A stretch of DNA of 64,000 nt, from contig NZ_JNXG01000002.1 of the NCBI RefSeq assembly GCF_000717025.1, positions 186,001 through 250,000 on the forward strand. The letters run 5' to 3'. This document shows positions 34,723-43,378 of this stretch, one piece after another. Under the pieces are notes generated by a model. The model made no database searches, was not told the DNA's origin, and saw nothing but the letters and a program-made list of their open reading frames with translations. Every line of letters begins with the position of its first letter. Position 1 is the first letter of the stretch. Source of the stretch: Streptomyces atroolivaceus (lineage in GTDB: Bacteria > Actinomycetota > Actinomycetes > Streptomycetales > Streptomycetaceae). A program made the position numbers and the translations under genes.

Positions 34723-35010
34723 TCAGTGGCGCACGCCGTCGGGTGCGGACTCCTCGGCGGCGGCCTGCGCGGCGGCCCTCTTCAGCGCGGCGTCCCGTCC
34801 CCGGACGTACCAGATGCCGATGAGGCCCAGGCCGGCACCGGCCAGGCAGACCCAGATCCACCAGGCGTGCCCGCGGTCGTCGAACCAGCCGTAGAAGGGG
34901 ACCTGCACGAGGAAGAGGACGAACCAGAGGATCGTGCCGCCGGTGACGGTGGCGACGACAGGCCCCTCCAGGGGCTCGGGCGCCTCGTGCTTGGGTGTCC
35001 ACTTCTCCAT
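34723..35010 (-). CDS. DUF2530 small membrane protein
   Basis: 95 residues, two transmembrane segments (about 22-43 and 50-68) with charged ends: KWTPKHEAPEPLEGP before, and RGRDAALKRAAAQAAAEE after. It fits the actinobacterial DUF2530 family, usually found beside the purine permease and a MarR gene as here. No function known. It is divergent from the permease and so shares the A+T-rich intergenic region. Confidence 0.82.
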   Translation of the reverse strand: MEKWTPKHEAPEPLEGPVVATVTGGTILWFVLFLVQVPFYGWFDDRGHAWWIWVCLAGAGLGLIGIWYVRGRDAALKRAAAQAAAEESAPDGVRH

Positions 35011-35059
35011 GTGGTCAGTCTAGCCGGGGTGCCGCAGGCCAGTCGGCCCAAGGATCTAC

Positions 35060-35184
35060 GCGCGGAGATAGCGATCTTCCACTTATGTATTCATACTGAA
35101 TCTGCTTGTGGGTGACTCGAATTATTCGTGTGAACATCCAAATTTGACTGCTTTTCCCCCTCGATGCACGACTGAAGGTCATAC
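35060..35184. promoter_or_regulatory. A+T-rich promoter/leader of the purine permease gene
   Basis: Unusually A+T-rich for this genome, with tattcatactgaat, cgaattattcg (an 11-bp palindrome at about 35117-35127) and catccaaatttgactgctttt. The Shine-Dalgarno gaaggt sits before the ATG at 35185. A regulated promoter or structured leader is likely. I could not build a purine-riboswitch three-way junction from it. Confidence 0.45.
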
Positions 35185-36636
35185 ATGTCCTCCTCGGCCA
35201 CCGCTCCGGTCGATCAGCCGCCGACGCCGCAGCAGCCTCACGGCGTCCTTGATCGTTACTTCAAGATCTCCGAGCGGGGGTCGACGGTCGCGCGTGAGGT
35301 CCGTGGTGGTTTCGCCACGTTCTTCGCGATGGCGTACATCATCGTGCTCAACCCGATCATTCTCGGCAGCGCGAAGGACATGTACGGGAATCAGCTCGAC
35401 GGCGGCCAGCTCGTCACGGCCACCGTGCTGGCGGCTGCCTTCTCCACGCTCCTGATGGGTGTGATCGGCAACGTGCCGATCGCGCTCGCCGCCGGTCTCG
35501 GCGTCAACACCGTCGTGGCACTCCAGCTCGCCCCCCGCATGAGCTGGCCGGACGCGATGGGCATGGTCGTCCTGGCGGGCATCGTCGTGATGCTGCTGGT
35601 CGCGACCGGGCTCCGTGAGCGCGTGATGAACGCCGTGCCGCGGTCGCTGCGCAAGGGCATCGCGATCGGCATCGGCCTCTTCGTGCTGCTGGTCGGCCTG
35701 GTCGACTCCGGCTTCGTCTCGCGCATCCCGGACGCCGCGCACACCACCGTGCCGCTCCAGCTCGGCAGCGACGGCCACCTCAACGGCTGGCCCGTCCTCG
35801 TCTTCGTCCTCGGCACGCTGCTGACCCTCGCGCTGATCGTCCGCAAGGTGCCGGGCGCCATCCTGCTCTCCATCGTCGTCATGACCGTCGTCGCGCTGGT
35901 CATCGAGGCGGTCGCCGACCTGCCGGCCGGTGCCTGGGGGCTCACGGTCCCCGAGTGGCCGGGCAATCCCGTCTCGTCGCCGGACTTCGGCCTGCTCGGA
36001 CAGGTCAGCCTGTTCGGCGGCTTCGGGAAGGTCGGACTCCTGACCGGCATCCTCTTCGTCTTCACCGTGCTGCTGTCCTGCTTCTTCGACGCGATGGGCA
36101 CCATCCTCGGTGTCGGCGACGAGGCGAAGCTGATGGACAAGGACGGGAACTTCCCGGGCATCAACAAGGTCCTGCTCGTCGACGGTGTCGCCGTCGCCGC
36201 GGGTGGCGTGAGCTCCTCCTCCGCGTCGACCTGCTTCGTGGAGTCCACGGCGGGCGTCGGCGAGGGCGCCCGTACCGGGCTCGCGAGTGTGGTGAGCGGA
36301 CTGCTCTTCTCGGTGGCGCTGCTCCTGACGCCGCTGGCGACGATGGTCCCGTCGCAGGCGGCCACTCCGGCGCTCGTCGCGGTCGGGTTCCTGATCCTCG
36401 CGGGCAATGTGCGGGACGTCGACTGGAGCGACTTCACGCTCGCCATCCCGGCCTTCATGGCCATGCTGATGATGCCGCTCACGTACTCGATCACCAACGG
36501 CATCGGCGTCGGCTGCATCGCCTTCAGCGTGATGCGCCTGGCGGCGGGGCGCGGCCGGGAGGTCCCGACGGCCATGTACGTGGTGTCCGCGGTCTTCGTC
36601 TTCTACTACGCGATGCCGGCGCTCGGCCTCACGTAA
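35185..36636 (+). CDS. NCS2-family hypoxanthine/guanine permease (AzgA/PbuG type)
   Basis: 483 residues and about 13-14 hydrophobic segments. Family markers: REVRGGFATFFAMAYIIVLNP (the first helix and its Asn-Pro), VANVPIALAAGLGVN-type QH-equivalent segment (NVPIALAAGLGVNTVV), CFFDAMGTILGVGDEAKL, and SSSSASTCFVESTAGVGEGARTGL. These place it in the AzgA-like purine H+ symporters for adenine, hypoxanthine or guanine rather than the uracil/xanthine branch. It is probably transcribed alone; the minus-strand gene after it is convergent. Confidence 0.92.
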   Translation: MSSSATAPVDQPPTPQQPHGVLDRYFKISERGSTVAREVRGGFATFFAMAYIIVLNPIILGSAKDMYGNQLDGGQLVTATVLAAAFSTLLMGVIGNVPIALAAGLGVNTVVALQLAPRMSWPDAMGMVVLAGIVVMLLVATGLRERVMNAVPRSLRKGIAIGIGLFVLLVGLVDSGFVSRIPDAAHTTVPLQLGSDGHLNGWPVLVFVLGTLLTLALIVRKVPGAILLSIVVMTVVALVIEAVADLPAGAWGLTVPEWPGNPVSSPDFGLLGQVSLFGGFGKVGLLTGILFVFTVLLSCFFDAMGTILGVGDEAKLMDKDGNFPGINKVLLVDGVAVAAGGVSSSSASTCFVESTAGVGEGARTGLASVVSGLLFSVALLLTPLATMVPSQAATPALVAVGFLILAGNVRDVDWSDFTLAIPAFMAMLMMPLTYSITNGIGVGCIAFSVMRLAAGRGREVPTAMYVVSAVFVFYYAMPALGLT

Positions 36637-36700
36637 GCGCCTGCGGAGACGTCCTGCCGCGACGTCCCGCCCGTCTCCACCCCTGCGGGGCGGATCCCCG

Positions 36701-36916
36701 TCATGTGACCCGGTCGGCCGGGTCCGCGTGACGGGGCTCCGCCCCGTAGAACTTCTCGGTCTCGTCGACGGCCGCGTGGAAGCGCTCGTCGAAATCGTCA
36801 CGCACGAGCGTTCGGACCACGTAGTCCTGGACGCTCATGCCACGTCTGGCGGCGTGCCGGCGGAGCCGGTCGAGCAGCTCACCGTCTATGCGCAGGCTGA
36901 GCACTGTCGATCCCAT
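36701..36916 (-). CDS. Ribbon-helix-helix protein (VapB/Arc-like)
   Basis: 71 residues. The N-terminal strand TVLSLRIDGELLDRLRRHAARRGMSVQDYVVRTL (about 3-38) is the classic RHH fold that binds DNA as a dimer. The acidic C-terminal tail (DDFDERFHAAVDETEKFYG) is of the antitoxin kind. No toxin gene is adjacent, so it is an orphan regulator or a solitary antitoxin. The first possible start (36940) is less likely than the ATG at 36916, where the MGSTVLSLRI motif begins. Confidence 0.75.
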   Translation of the reverse strand: MGSTVLSLRIDGELLDRLRRHAARRGMSVQDYVVRTLVRDDFDERFHAAVDETEKFYGAEPRHADPADRVT

Positions 36917-37019
36917 GCCAAGCAGGGTCGCGGCACACATGGCCTTTTCGCGGCTCTTTCCGCCGCATACTCACTCGTTCGGGTGATCAGTTTCTCGCGC
37001 GTGTACCATCGAGTGGTAT

Positions 37020-37048
37020 TTAGCATTGCTAATGAGTTACGCTAATGA
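37020..37048. promoter_or_regulatory. Probable MarR operator overlapping the marR start
   Basis: Near-perfect palindrome ttagcattgctaa (37020-37032), followed by a direct repeat of gctaatga at 37028 and 37041. The second copy covers the marR start codon. The A+T-rich composition and short inverted repeat are typical of MarR autoregulatory sites. Confidence 0.55.
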
Positions 37049-37491
37049 ACATGCCTGACCTGATCCACGACGGTGACAGTGCCGCCGCCGTGAGCTCCCT
37101 CCGCTCCGCCGTGATGCTGCTGGGCCGGCGTCTGAAGCACCAGCGTGTCGACGAGTCGCTGAGCCCCACCGAGATGTCGGTGCTCGGCACACTCGCCCGT
37201 TGCGGGTCCGCCACCCCCGGTGAGCTGGCCCGCAAGGAGCACGTGCAGCCGCCGTCGATGACCCGCATCGTCGCGCTGCTGGAAGCCAAGGGGCTGGTCA
37301 GACTGGAACCGCACCCCGATGACCGTCGGCAGAAGATGGTCAGCCGGACCGAGCAGGCGGAAGCCATGCTCGCCGAGAGCCGCTCCAAGCGGAACGCCTG
37401 GCTGGCCAACCTCGCCGAGGGCCTGGACGAGGACGAGTGGGAGAAGCTGCGGGCCGCCGCGCCCGTGCTGGAGAAGCTCGCCCACCTCTGA
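37045..37491 (+). CDS. MarR-family transcriptional regulator
   Basis: 148 residues. Winged helix about 40-105 (LSPTEMSVLGTLARCG, TPGELARKEHVQPPSMTRIVALLEAKGLV, then the wing HPDDRRQKMVSRT), flanked by dimerisation helices. It is followed 103 bp downstream by an MFS exporter gene in the same direction, the usual MarR-exporter arrangement. The palindrome overlapping its start suggests self-repression released by a small molecule. Confidence 0.93.
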   Translation: MNMPDLIHDGDSAAAVSSLRSAVMLLGRRLKHQRVDESLSPTEMSVLGTLARCGSATPGELARKEHVQPPSMTRIVALLEAKGLVRLEPHPDDRRQKMVSRTEQAEAMLAESRSKRNAWLANLAEGLDEDEWEKLRAAAPVLEKLAHL

Positions 37492-37594
37492 CCCCACGGG
37501 GCGCCCGCAGGCCCGTAGCCCGGAGCCCGCGGCGCCCCGCCGTCACGTCCCTCGTCAGTCCGTACGCCGTATACGCCCGAGGAGGCGAACCCTT

Positions 37595-38929
37595 TTGAGT
37601 ACGGGATCCGGAGCAGACTCCGCCCCCGCACCGACTTCCACCCACGAGAGCAAGACCGGCGGGACCTTCTCGTCGCTGAAGATCCGTAACTACCGCCTGT
37701 TCGCCACGGGCGCCGTGATCTCCAACACCGGTACCTGGATGTCCCGCATCACGCAGGACTGGCTCGTCCTGAGCCTCACCGGGTCCGCCGCCGCCGTCGG
37801 TATCACCACGGCCCTCCAGTTCCTCCCGATGCTGCTCTTCGGCCTGTACGGCGGCGTCATCGCCGACCGGCTCCCGAAGCGGCGTCTCCTCATCATCAGC
37901 CAGGCAGCGCTCGGTCTGTGCGGCATCGCACTCGCCGTCCTGACCCTCTCCGGCGTCGTCGAGGTCTGGCATGTCTATCTGATCGCCTTCCTGCTCGGCA
38001 TGGTGACGGTCGTCGACAACCCCGCGCGTCAGTCGTTCGTCTCCGAGATGGTCGGCCCCGCGCAGCTGCGCAACGCGGTCAGCCTGAACTCGGCGAACTT
38101 CCAGTCCGCCCGGCTCATCGGCCCCGCCGTCGCGGGTGTCCTGATCACCACGGTCGGCAGCGGCTGGGCCTTCATGTTCAACGGGCTGTCGTTCATCGCC
38201 CCGCTCGTCGGTCTGCTCATGATGCGTACGAGCGAGCTCCACGCGTCCGTGACCGTGAAGCGCGCCAAGGGCCAGCTGCGCGAAGGGCTGCGTTATGTGT
38301 CGGGCAGACCAGAGCTGATCTGGCCGATCGTCCTGGTCGGCTTCGTCGGTACCTTCGGGTTCAACTTCCCGATCTTCCTGACGGCCTTCGCGGACGAGAT
38401 CTTCGACGGCGGCGCCGGGATGTACTCGTTCTTCAACATCCTCATGGCGGCCGGCTCCCTGGCCGGAGCCCTGCTCGCCGCCCGCCGCCGCTCCTCGCGG
38501 CTCCGGATGCTGGTGGCCGCGGGCACCCTGTTCGGTCTCCTGGAGATCGTCGCGTCGCTGTCGCCGTCCGTCTGGCTCTTCTCGCTGCTGCTCGTCCCGA
38601 TCGGCATGATCGGCCTGACGACCAACATCAGCGCCAACACGAGCGTCCAGATGGCCGCGGACCCCGAGATGCGGGGCCGGGTGATGAGCCTCTACATGAT
38701 GGTCTTCGCCGGGGGCACTCCGGTGGGTGCCCCGATCGTCGGCTGGATAAGCGACGCCTACGGTGCGCGCATCGGCATGGCGGCCGGCGGGGCGATCTCG
38801 ATGGTGGCCGCGATCGGCGTCGGCTTCATGCTGACCCGCGTCGGCGGCCTGCGCCTCAAGGTCGACCTCCGGCCGGGTCGCCCGCACGTGCGAATAGTTC
38901 CGCGCGAGCAGCTGGCCACGGCGGCCTGA
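37595..38929 (+). CDS. MFS exporter (MFS_3/enterobactin-exporter-like)
   Basis: 444 residues with twelve transmembrane segments. After a polar N-terminus, FSSLKIRNYRLFATGAVISNTGTWMSRITQDWLVL is the typical opening of this branch, followed by the loop motif GGVIADRLPKRRLL and VDNPARQSFVSEMV. It likely exports a drug or metabolite and is controlled by the MarR protein upstream. The TTG start at 37595 is supported by GGAGG nine bases upstream; the frame runs further back through the marR gene but without sense. Confidence 0.88.
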   Translation: MSTGSGADSAPAPTSTHESKTGGTFSSLKIRNYRLFATGAVISNTGTWMSRITQDWLVLSLTGSAAAVGITTALQFLPMLLFGLYGGVIADRLPKRRLLIISQAALGLCGIALAVLTLSGVVEVWHVYLIAFLLGMVTVVDNPARQSFVSEMVGPAQLRNAVSLNSANFQSARLIGPAVAGVLITTVGSGWAFMFNGLSFIAPLVGLLMMRTSELHASVTVKRAKGQLREGLRYVSGRPELIWPIVLVGFVGTFGFNFPIFLTAFADEIFDGGAGMYSFFNILMAAGSLAGALLAARRRSSRLRMLVAAGTLFGLLEIVASLSPSVWLFSLLLVPIGMIGLTTNISANTSVQMAADPEMRGRVMSLYMMVFAGGTPVGAPIVGWISDAYGARIGMAAGGAISMVAAIGVGFMLTRVGGLRLKVDLRPGRPHVRIVPREQLATAA

Positions 38930-38941
38930 ACCCACCATGAT

Positions 38942-38972
38942 CGCTGCCCTCTCCTCGTCGGGGAGGGCAGCG
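38942..38972. terminator. Bidirectional hairpin between MFS and Uma2 genes
   Basis: 13-bp inverted repeat cgctgccctctcc / ggggagggcagcg with one mismatch and a 5-nt loop, followed by ttctcgttt. It lies between two convergent stops. Confidence 0.75.
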
Positions 38973-38980
38973 TTCTCGTT

Positions 38981-39562
38981 TCAGTCGCGGGGGAAGTCGC
39001 CCGTCTCCAGCGTGAGGCCCACGACCGTCCCGGTGAGGTCGACCGGAGTCCCGGAATCGAGGCTCAGCACGCTGCGGTACTCGTCGTCCTTGGGGATCGT
39101 GTGCAGATGCCACGTGCCGGTGTACGGATCGGCGATGAGGTACACGGGGACGCCCGCGGTGGCGTAGGTGGCCTTCTTGGAGCCGTAGTCGTTGGCGGCC
39201 GTGTCCTTGGAGATCACCTCGGCGACGAACTCGACGTCCTGGTAGCGCCAGTGACCTTTGGCGTCCGGGGTGGCGCCGTCGGCAAGGGCCACCACGTCCG
39301 ACGCGAAGCCGTTCAGGCGGCCCGGGAAATCGATGCGTACGTCCGACATCAACCGGCGGCGCGGGTAGCCGGCGCGCAGCTGTTCGACGAGGTCGAGACT
39401 GATCTGCCAGTGCGTGCCCCGTCGCGGCGACATGTAGATGTTCCCCTCGGCGATCTCGACCTTGAATCCCTCGGGGGTGGGCTCAAGCCACTCGAACATC
39501 ATGTCCAAGGTGCGCTCGTCGCTGGTGTCCGCCATCTCGATCCTGTCGTCGACGACGGTCAT
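38981..39562 (-). CDS. Uma2-family (DUF820) restriction-endonuclease-fold protein
   Basis: 193 residues. PD-(D/E)XK-fold family expanded in Streptomyces. Visible motifs: EIAEGNIYMSP near 37, the catalytic-region Asp in SDVVALAD (about 102-109), and FVAEVISKDTAANDYGSKKATYATAGVPVYLIAD (about 125-158) with the E-x-K arrangement. Nuclease activity is unproven for most members. Start ATG 39562. Usually present as many copies per genome with no fixed partner; here it is divergent from the RNA phosphodiesterase gene. Confidence 0.85.
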   Translation of the reverse strand: MTVVDDRIEMADTSDERTLDMMFEWLEPTPEGFKVEIAEGNIYMSPRRGTHWQISLDLVEQLRAGYPRRRLMSDVRIDFPGRLNGFASDVVALADGATPDAKGHWRYQDVEFVAEVISKDTAANDYGSKKATYATAGVPVYLIADPYTGTWHLHTIPKDDEYRSVLSLDSGTPVDLTGTVVGLTLETGDFPRD

Positions 39563-39662
39563 CGTGCCGCTCCTCCCCGCCGCCGCACAGCGCGGGCAGC
39601 CGCGTAGTACAACGATAGGCCCGCCCCCCCCGGACACGCCGGGACGCTGGGACACTCGCCGC

Positions 39663-40235
39663 ATGAGCAGCCAGAGACTCTTCGCCGCCGTCCTGCCGCC
39701 GGAGCCCGCCGCCGACGAGCTGGCCGGTGCCGTCGCCCCGTTGCACGAACTGCCCGGGGCCGTGAACCTCCGCTGGACCGCCCGGGCGGGGTGGCACTAC
39801 ACGCTGGCCTTCCTCGGGAACGTCGACGAGGAGCTGCTGCCCGGGCTGTACACCCGGCTGGAGCGGGCCGCGCACCGGACCGAGCCCTTCCCGCTCCGGA
39901 TCCACGGCAGCGGGCGGTTCGACGGGCGGGCGTTCTGGGCGGGGGCCGAGGGTGGCACCGACACGCTGAGGCTGCTGGCGCGGCGTGCGCACGCCGCCGC
40001 GCGCAAGGCCGGGGTCCCGATGGAGGAGCACCGTCACTACACCCCGCACCTCACCCTCGCCCGCAGCCGGGACCAGGCCGACCTGACGCCGTACACGGCG
40101 GCGCTGGAGGGCTTCGAAGGGATGCGCTGGGAGGCCGGGGAGCTCGGTCTCGTACGCAGCAATCTGCCCGTGGGCGGGGTGCCGGGGGAGCAGCCGCGGT
40201 ACGAGGTGGTGCAGGCCTGGCCGCTGGGGCGGTGA
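39663..40235 (+). CDS. thpR: RNA 2',3'-cyclic phosphodiesterase (ThpR/LigT family)
   Basis: 190 residues of the 2H phosphoesterase family. Both catalytic HxTx motifs are present: HYTLAFLG (about 44-51) and HLTLARS (about 128-134). The opening SSQRLFAAVLPP is typical. The enzyme opens 2',3'-cyclic phosphates at RNA ends and in vitro joins tRNA halves through a 2'-5' bond. Divergent from the Uma2 gene and followed 22 bp later by a tiny membrane-peptide gene. Confidence 0.9.
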   Translation: MSSQRLFAAVLPPEPAADELAGAVAPLHELPGAVNLRWTARAGWHYTLAFLGNVDEELLPGLYTRLERAAHRTEPFPLRIHGSGRFDGRAFWAGAEGGTDTLRLLARRAHAAARKAGVPMEEHRHYTPHLTLARSRDQADLTPYTAALEGFEGMRWEAGELGLVRSNLPVGGVPGEQPRYEVVQAWPLGR

Positions 40236-40257
40236 GCGGTGCGGTTACGCTCGTCGG

Positions 40258-40347
40258 GTGGATCCCAAGACCAGAAACCGCATCATGGCGGCCGTGCTCG
40301 TACTGATGTTCGTCGTCGTGGCGGCGGCCTCCGCCCTCGGAGGCTGA
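40258..40347 (+). CDS. 29-residue single-pass membrane peptide
   Basis: GTG start at 40258 and stop at 40345-40347. The peptide has a basic head (VDPKTRNR), then one hydrophobic segment of about 18 residues (IMAAVLVLMFVVVAAASA) and a short tail ALGG. It begins 22 bp after the thpR stop and is likely on the same transcript. Too short for standard gene callers. The sharp basic-to-hydrophobic pattern and use of Lys/Asn/Met codons argue for translation. Function unknown. Confidence 0.55.
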   Translation: MDPKTRNRIMAAVLVLMFVVVAAASALGG

Positions 40348-40381
40348 CCCCCGGGGCGGACGCCGCACGCGCACCGCGTTC

Positions 40382-41377
40382 CTACCAGGCGAAGTTCTCC
40401 GGCGAGGGACCCGGGCCCGGGAAGATCTCGTCCAGGGCCGAGAGCACCTCGTCCGACAGCTCCAGCTCGACCGCGCGCACCGCCGAGTCGAGCTGCTCCC
40501 GCGTGCGCGGCCCGGAGATCGGGCCCGTGACGCCGGGACGGGTGAGCAGCCAGGCCAGGCCGGCCTCGCCCGGTTCCAGGCCGTGCTTCTCCAGCAGGTC
40601 CTCGTACGCCTGGATCTGCGCCCGCACCTTCGGGTCGGCCAGCGACTCGCCGGAGCGGCCGGAGGTGGACCGGGCGCCTCCGCCGTCGCGCTCCTTGCGG
40701 ATCGCGCCGCCGAGCAGCCCGCCGTGCAGCGGCGACCACGGGATGACCCCGAGACCGTACTCCTGGGCGGCCGGGATGACCTCCATCTCGGCGCCGCGCT
40801 CCATCAGGTTGTAGATGCACTGCTCGCTGACGAGGCCGTAGCTGCCGCGCCGGGCGGCCCGCTCGTTGGCCTGGGCGATCTTGTAGCCCGAGAAGTTGGA
40901 CGAGCCCGCGTAGAGGATCTTGCCCTGCTGGACCAGTACGTCGATGGCCTGCCAGATCTCGTCGATCGGGGTGTCCCGGTCGACGTGGTGGAACTGGTAC
41001 AGGTCGATGTGATCCGTCTGCAGCCGCCTGAGGCTGGCGTCGACGGCGCGGCGGATGTTCAGGGCGGACAGCTTGTCGTGGTTGGGCCACGCCTCGCCGT
41101 CGGCGCCCATGTTGCCGTAGACCTTGGTGGCGAGGACGACCTTGTCGCGGCGGTCCCCGCCCTGCGCGAACCAGGTGCCGAGGATCTCCTCGGTGCGGCC
41201 CTTGTTCTCGCCCCAGCCGTAGACATTGGCCGTGTCGAAGAAGTTGACGCCCGCGTCCAGGGCGGCGTCCATGAGCGCGTGGCTGTCGCTCTCGTTGGTC
41301 TGGGGGCCGAAGTTCATCGTCCCCAGTACGAGGCGGCTGACTTTGAGTCCGGTGCGTCCGAGCTGGGTGTACTTCAT
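40382..41377 (-). CDS. Aldo/keto reductase
   Basis: 331-residue (alpha/beta)8 NADPH-dependent oxidoreductase. Catalytic tetrad: Asp and Tyr in FFDTANVYGWG (about 47-57), Lys in VVLATKVYG (about 83-90), His in LYQFHHVD. The C-terminal nucleotide-binding GPRTREQLD is also present. It resembles the AKR families related to YhdN/perakine reductase-like enzymes. A Ser/Gly/Arg-rich loop near 235-250 replaces a more ordered segment. The ATG at 41377 follows GGGGA. Substrate unknown. Confidence 0.9.
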   Translation of the reverse strand: MKYTQLGRTGLKVSRLVLGTMNFGPQTNESDSHALMDAALDAGVNFFDTANVYGWGENKGRTEEILGTWFAQGGDRRDKVVLATKVYGNMGADGEAWPNHDKLSALNIRRAVDASLRRLQTDHIDLYQFHHVDRDTPIDEIWQAIDVLVQQGKILYAGSSNFSGYKIAQANERAARRGSYGLVSEQCIYNLMERGAEMEVIPAAQEYGLGVIPWSPLHGGLLGGAIRKERDGGGARSTSGRSGESLADPKVRAQIQAYEDLLEKHGLEPGEAGLAWLLTRPGVTGPISGPRTREQLDSAVRAVELELSDEVLSALDEIFPGPGPSPENFAW

Positions 41378-41421
41378 GGTTCCCCAGCCAACTCCTTCGA
41401 GCACGCTCGAAGCAAGCGTTC

Positions 41422-42396
41422 TCAGCCAAGCCGTGCGAACCGGTCCAGCGCGGCGAGCACCGCCCTGGAGGTCGCGGGCCCGCCCAGATGACCGGCGTCG
41501 TCGATCACCGTCAGCTCGGCGTCCGGCCACGCCTTCGCCAGCTCCCACGCCGTGGTCAGCGGGCCGCCCAGGTCGAAGCGGCCGTGCACGAGGACGCCGG
41601 GGATGCCCGCCAGCCGGCCGGCGTCGCGGATCAGCTGCCCCTCCTCCAGCCAGGCCCCGTGCGAGAAGTAGTGCGTGCAGATCCGGACCAACGCCAGCTG
41701 GTCACGGCCGGGCCGCCCGCTGTAGGGAGACGGGCCGGCAGCGGCCTCCATGGACAGCACCGCGTCCTCCCAGGCGCACCAGTCGGCCGTCGCCCTCGCC
41801 CGTACGTCCGGGTCGGGGCTTTCCGTCCGGCGCGCGTACGCGGCGACCAGATCCCCGGGGCCCCGGGCCTCCGGCACGCCGGCCCGGAACAGGTCCCAGG
41901 CCTCGGGGAAGATCTGCCCGGCACCCCGGTACAGCCAGTCGATCTCGCTGCGCCGGGTCGTCGTGACGGCGGAGATCACGATCTCCGAGACCCGCCGCGG
42001 GTGCTGTTCGGCGTACGCGAGGATCAGCGTGGAGCCCCAGGACCCCCCGTAGAGAAGCCATTTCCCGATGCCGAGGTGGCGTCGCAGGAGCTCCATGTCG
42101 GCGATCAGGTGCGCCGTCGTGTTGTGCCGCATGTCGGCGGCGGGGTCGCTCGCGTGCGGGGTGGAGCGGCCGCAGTTGCGCTGGTCGAACAGCACGACGC
42201 GGTAGAGGTCCGGGTCGAAGTACTGCCGGGCCCGGGCGTTGCACCCGCTGCCCGGTCCGCCGTGGACGACGAGGGCCGGCTTCCCGGCCGGGTTGCCGCA
42301 GACCTCCCAGTACACGAGGTTGCCGTCGCCGACGTCCAGCGTTCCGTGGTCGTAGGGCTCGATCGGCGGGTACTTCTCGTCGGGGCCTCGGTCCAC
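41422..42396 (-). CDS. pip: Proline iminopeptidase (peptidase S33)
   Basis: 324-residue alpha/beta hydrolase. HGGPGSGC oxyanion region (about 45-52), RNCGRSTPHA, nucleophile Ser in GGSWGSTL (about 118-125), Asp in HGRFDLGGP and His in DDAGHLGGP. It removes N-terminal proline from peptides in the cytoplasm. The GTG at 42396 has AGGAGAGGA upstream. It lies 44 bp before the aldo/keto reductase start and may be co-transcribed. Confidence 0.93.
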   Translation of the reverse strand: MDRGPDEKYPPIEPYDHGTLDVGDGNLVYWEVCGNPAGKPALVVHGGPGSGCNARARQYFDPDLYRVVLFDQRNCGRSTPHASDPAADMRHNTTAHLIADMELLRRHLGIGKWLLYGGSWGSTLILAYAEQHPRRVSEIVISAVTTTRRSEIDWLYRGAGQIFPEAWDLFRAGVPEARGPGDLVAAYARRTESPDPDVRARATADWCAWEDAVLSMEAAAGPSPYSGRPGRDQLALVRICTHYFSHGAWLEEGQLIRDAGRLAGIPGVLVHGRFDLGGPLTTAWELAKAWPDAELTVIDDAGHLGGPATSRAVLAALDRFARLG

Positions 42397-42518
42397 TGTG
42401 GCGTCCTCTCCTGTCGATGAGGTGGGGGCGGGAGCGGAGCCCCTCAGGTGTGCACCGTCTCCGTCCTCCCGGCGGCCGTCCGGGGAACCTGCCCCCGGAC
42501 GGTCCGTCCCTGAGGGGT

Positions 42519-42545
42519 CTCCGGCAGCTTTGGAGGCTGCCGGAG
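42519..42545 (-). terminator. Terminator after nadE
   Basis: Perfect 10-bp arms ctccggcagc / gctgccggag with a 7-nt loop, directly after the nadE stop codon in the direction of transcription. Confidence 0.8.
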
Positions 42546-42547
42546 CT

Positions 42548-43378
42548 TTACGGGGCGATGGGCAGACGTCGCTTGTGGTCGGTGAGGCGGTAGCGGGCGA
42601 CGATGGTCTCGAAGGCCTGCTCGTCCACCGGCTTGCCCTCCAGGAAGTCGTCGATGGTGTCGTAGGTGACGCCGAGCGCGTGCTCGTCCGCCTTGCCCGG
42701 GTCGAGCGTCTCCAGGTCGGCCGTCGGCACCTTCCCGACCAGCTCGGCGGGCGCGCCCAGCGCCTCGGCGACGGAGCGCACCCGGCGCTTGGTGAGTCCG
42801 GTCAGCGGCACCAGGTCGGCGGCGCCGTCCCCGAACTTGGTGAAGAAGCCGGAGACCGCCTCGGCCGCGTGGTCCGTGCCGACGACGAGGCCGTCGTGCG
42901 CTCCGGCCACCGCGTACTGGGCGATCATCCGCTGCCGGGCCTTGACGTTGCCGAGCACGAAGTCCTGGTGGTGGGGGTCGCGGAAGGCCACGTCGCCGGA
43001 GAGCAGGGACTCCTGGGTGGCGTCGGTGGCGGGCTTGATGTCCACGGTCAGCACGTGGTCGGCCTGGATGAAGGAGAGCGCGAGCTGGGCGTCGTGCTCG
43101 TCGGCCTGGACCCCGTAGGGCAGCCGCATGGCGTAGAACCGCGCCTCGTGACCCGCGGCGCGGGCACGCTCGACGGCGAGCTGGCACAGCCGTCCGGCCG
43201 TGGTGGAGTCCACGCCGCCGCTGATGCCCAGCACCAGCGAGCGCAGACCCGTGGAGGTCAGCCGCTCGGCGAGGAAGGCCACCCGGCGCTCGATCTCCCG
43301 CTCGGCGTCGAAGGTCTCCGCGACCTCCAGTTCCCGGGCGATCTCCTGCTGCAGGGCGATGTTCGCCGGCTCGCTCAC
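42548..43378 (-). CDS. nadE: NAD+ synthetase, ammonia-dependent
   Basis: 276 residues, the length of the E. coli-type enzyme without a glutaminase domain. ATP pyrophosphatase P-loop SGGVDST (about 54-60). Further typical segments are [63 protein letters not shown], and the C-terminal HKRRLP. It makes NAD+ from nicotinate adenine dinucleotide, ATP and ammonia. The GTG start overlaps the stop of the upstream membrane-protein gene (GTGA), so it depends on the promoter facing the MerR gene. Confidence 0.96.
   Translation of the reverse strand: MSEPANIALQQEIARELEVAETFDAEREIERRVAFLAERLTSTGLRSLVLGISGGVDSTTAGRLCQLAVERARAAGHEARFYAMRLPYGVQADEHDAQLALSFIQADHVLTVDIKPATDATQESLLSGDVAFRDPHHQDFVLGNVKARQRMIAQYAVAGAHDGLVVGTDHAAEAVSGFFTKFGDGAADLVPLTGLTKRRVRSVAEALGAPAELVGKVPTADLETLDPGKADEHALGVTYDTIDDFLEGKPVDEQAFETIVARYRLTDHKRRLPIAP

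Noticed and set aside
35060..35184. Purine riboswitch
   Set aside because: The conserved loop sequences and P1 stem could not be assembled from this leader.
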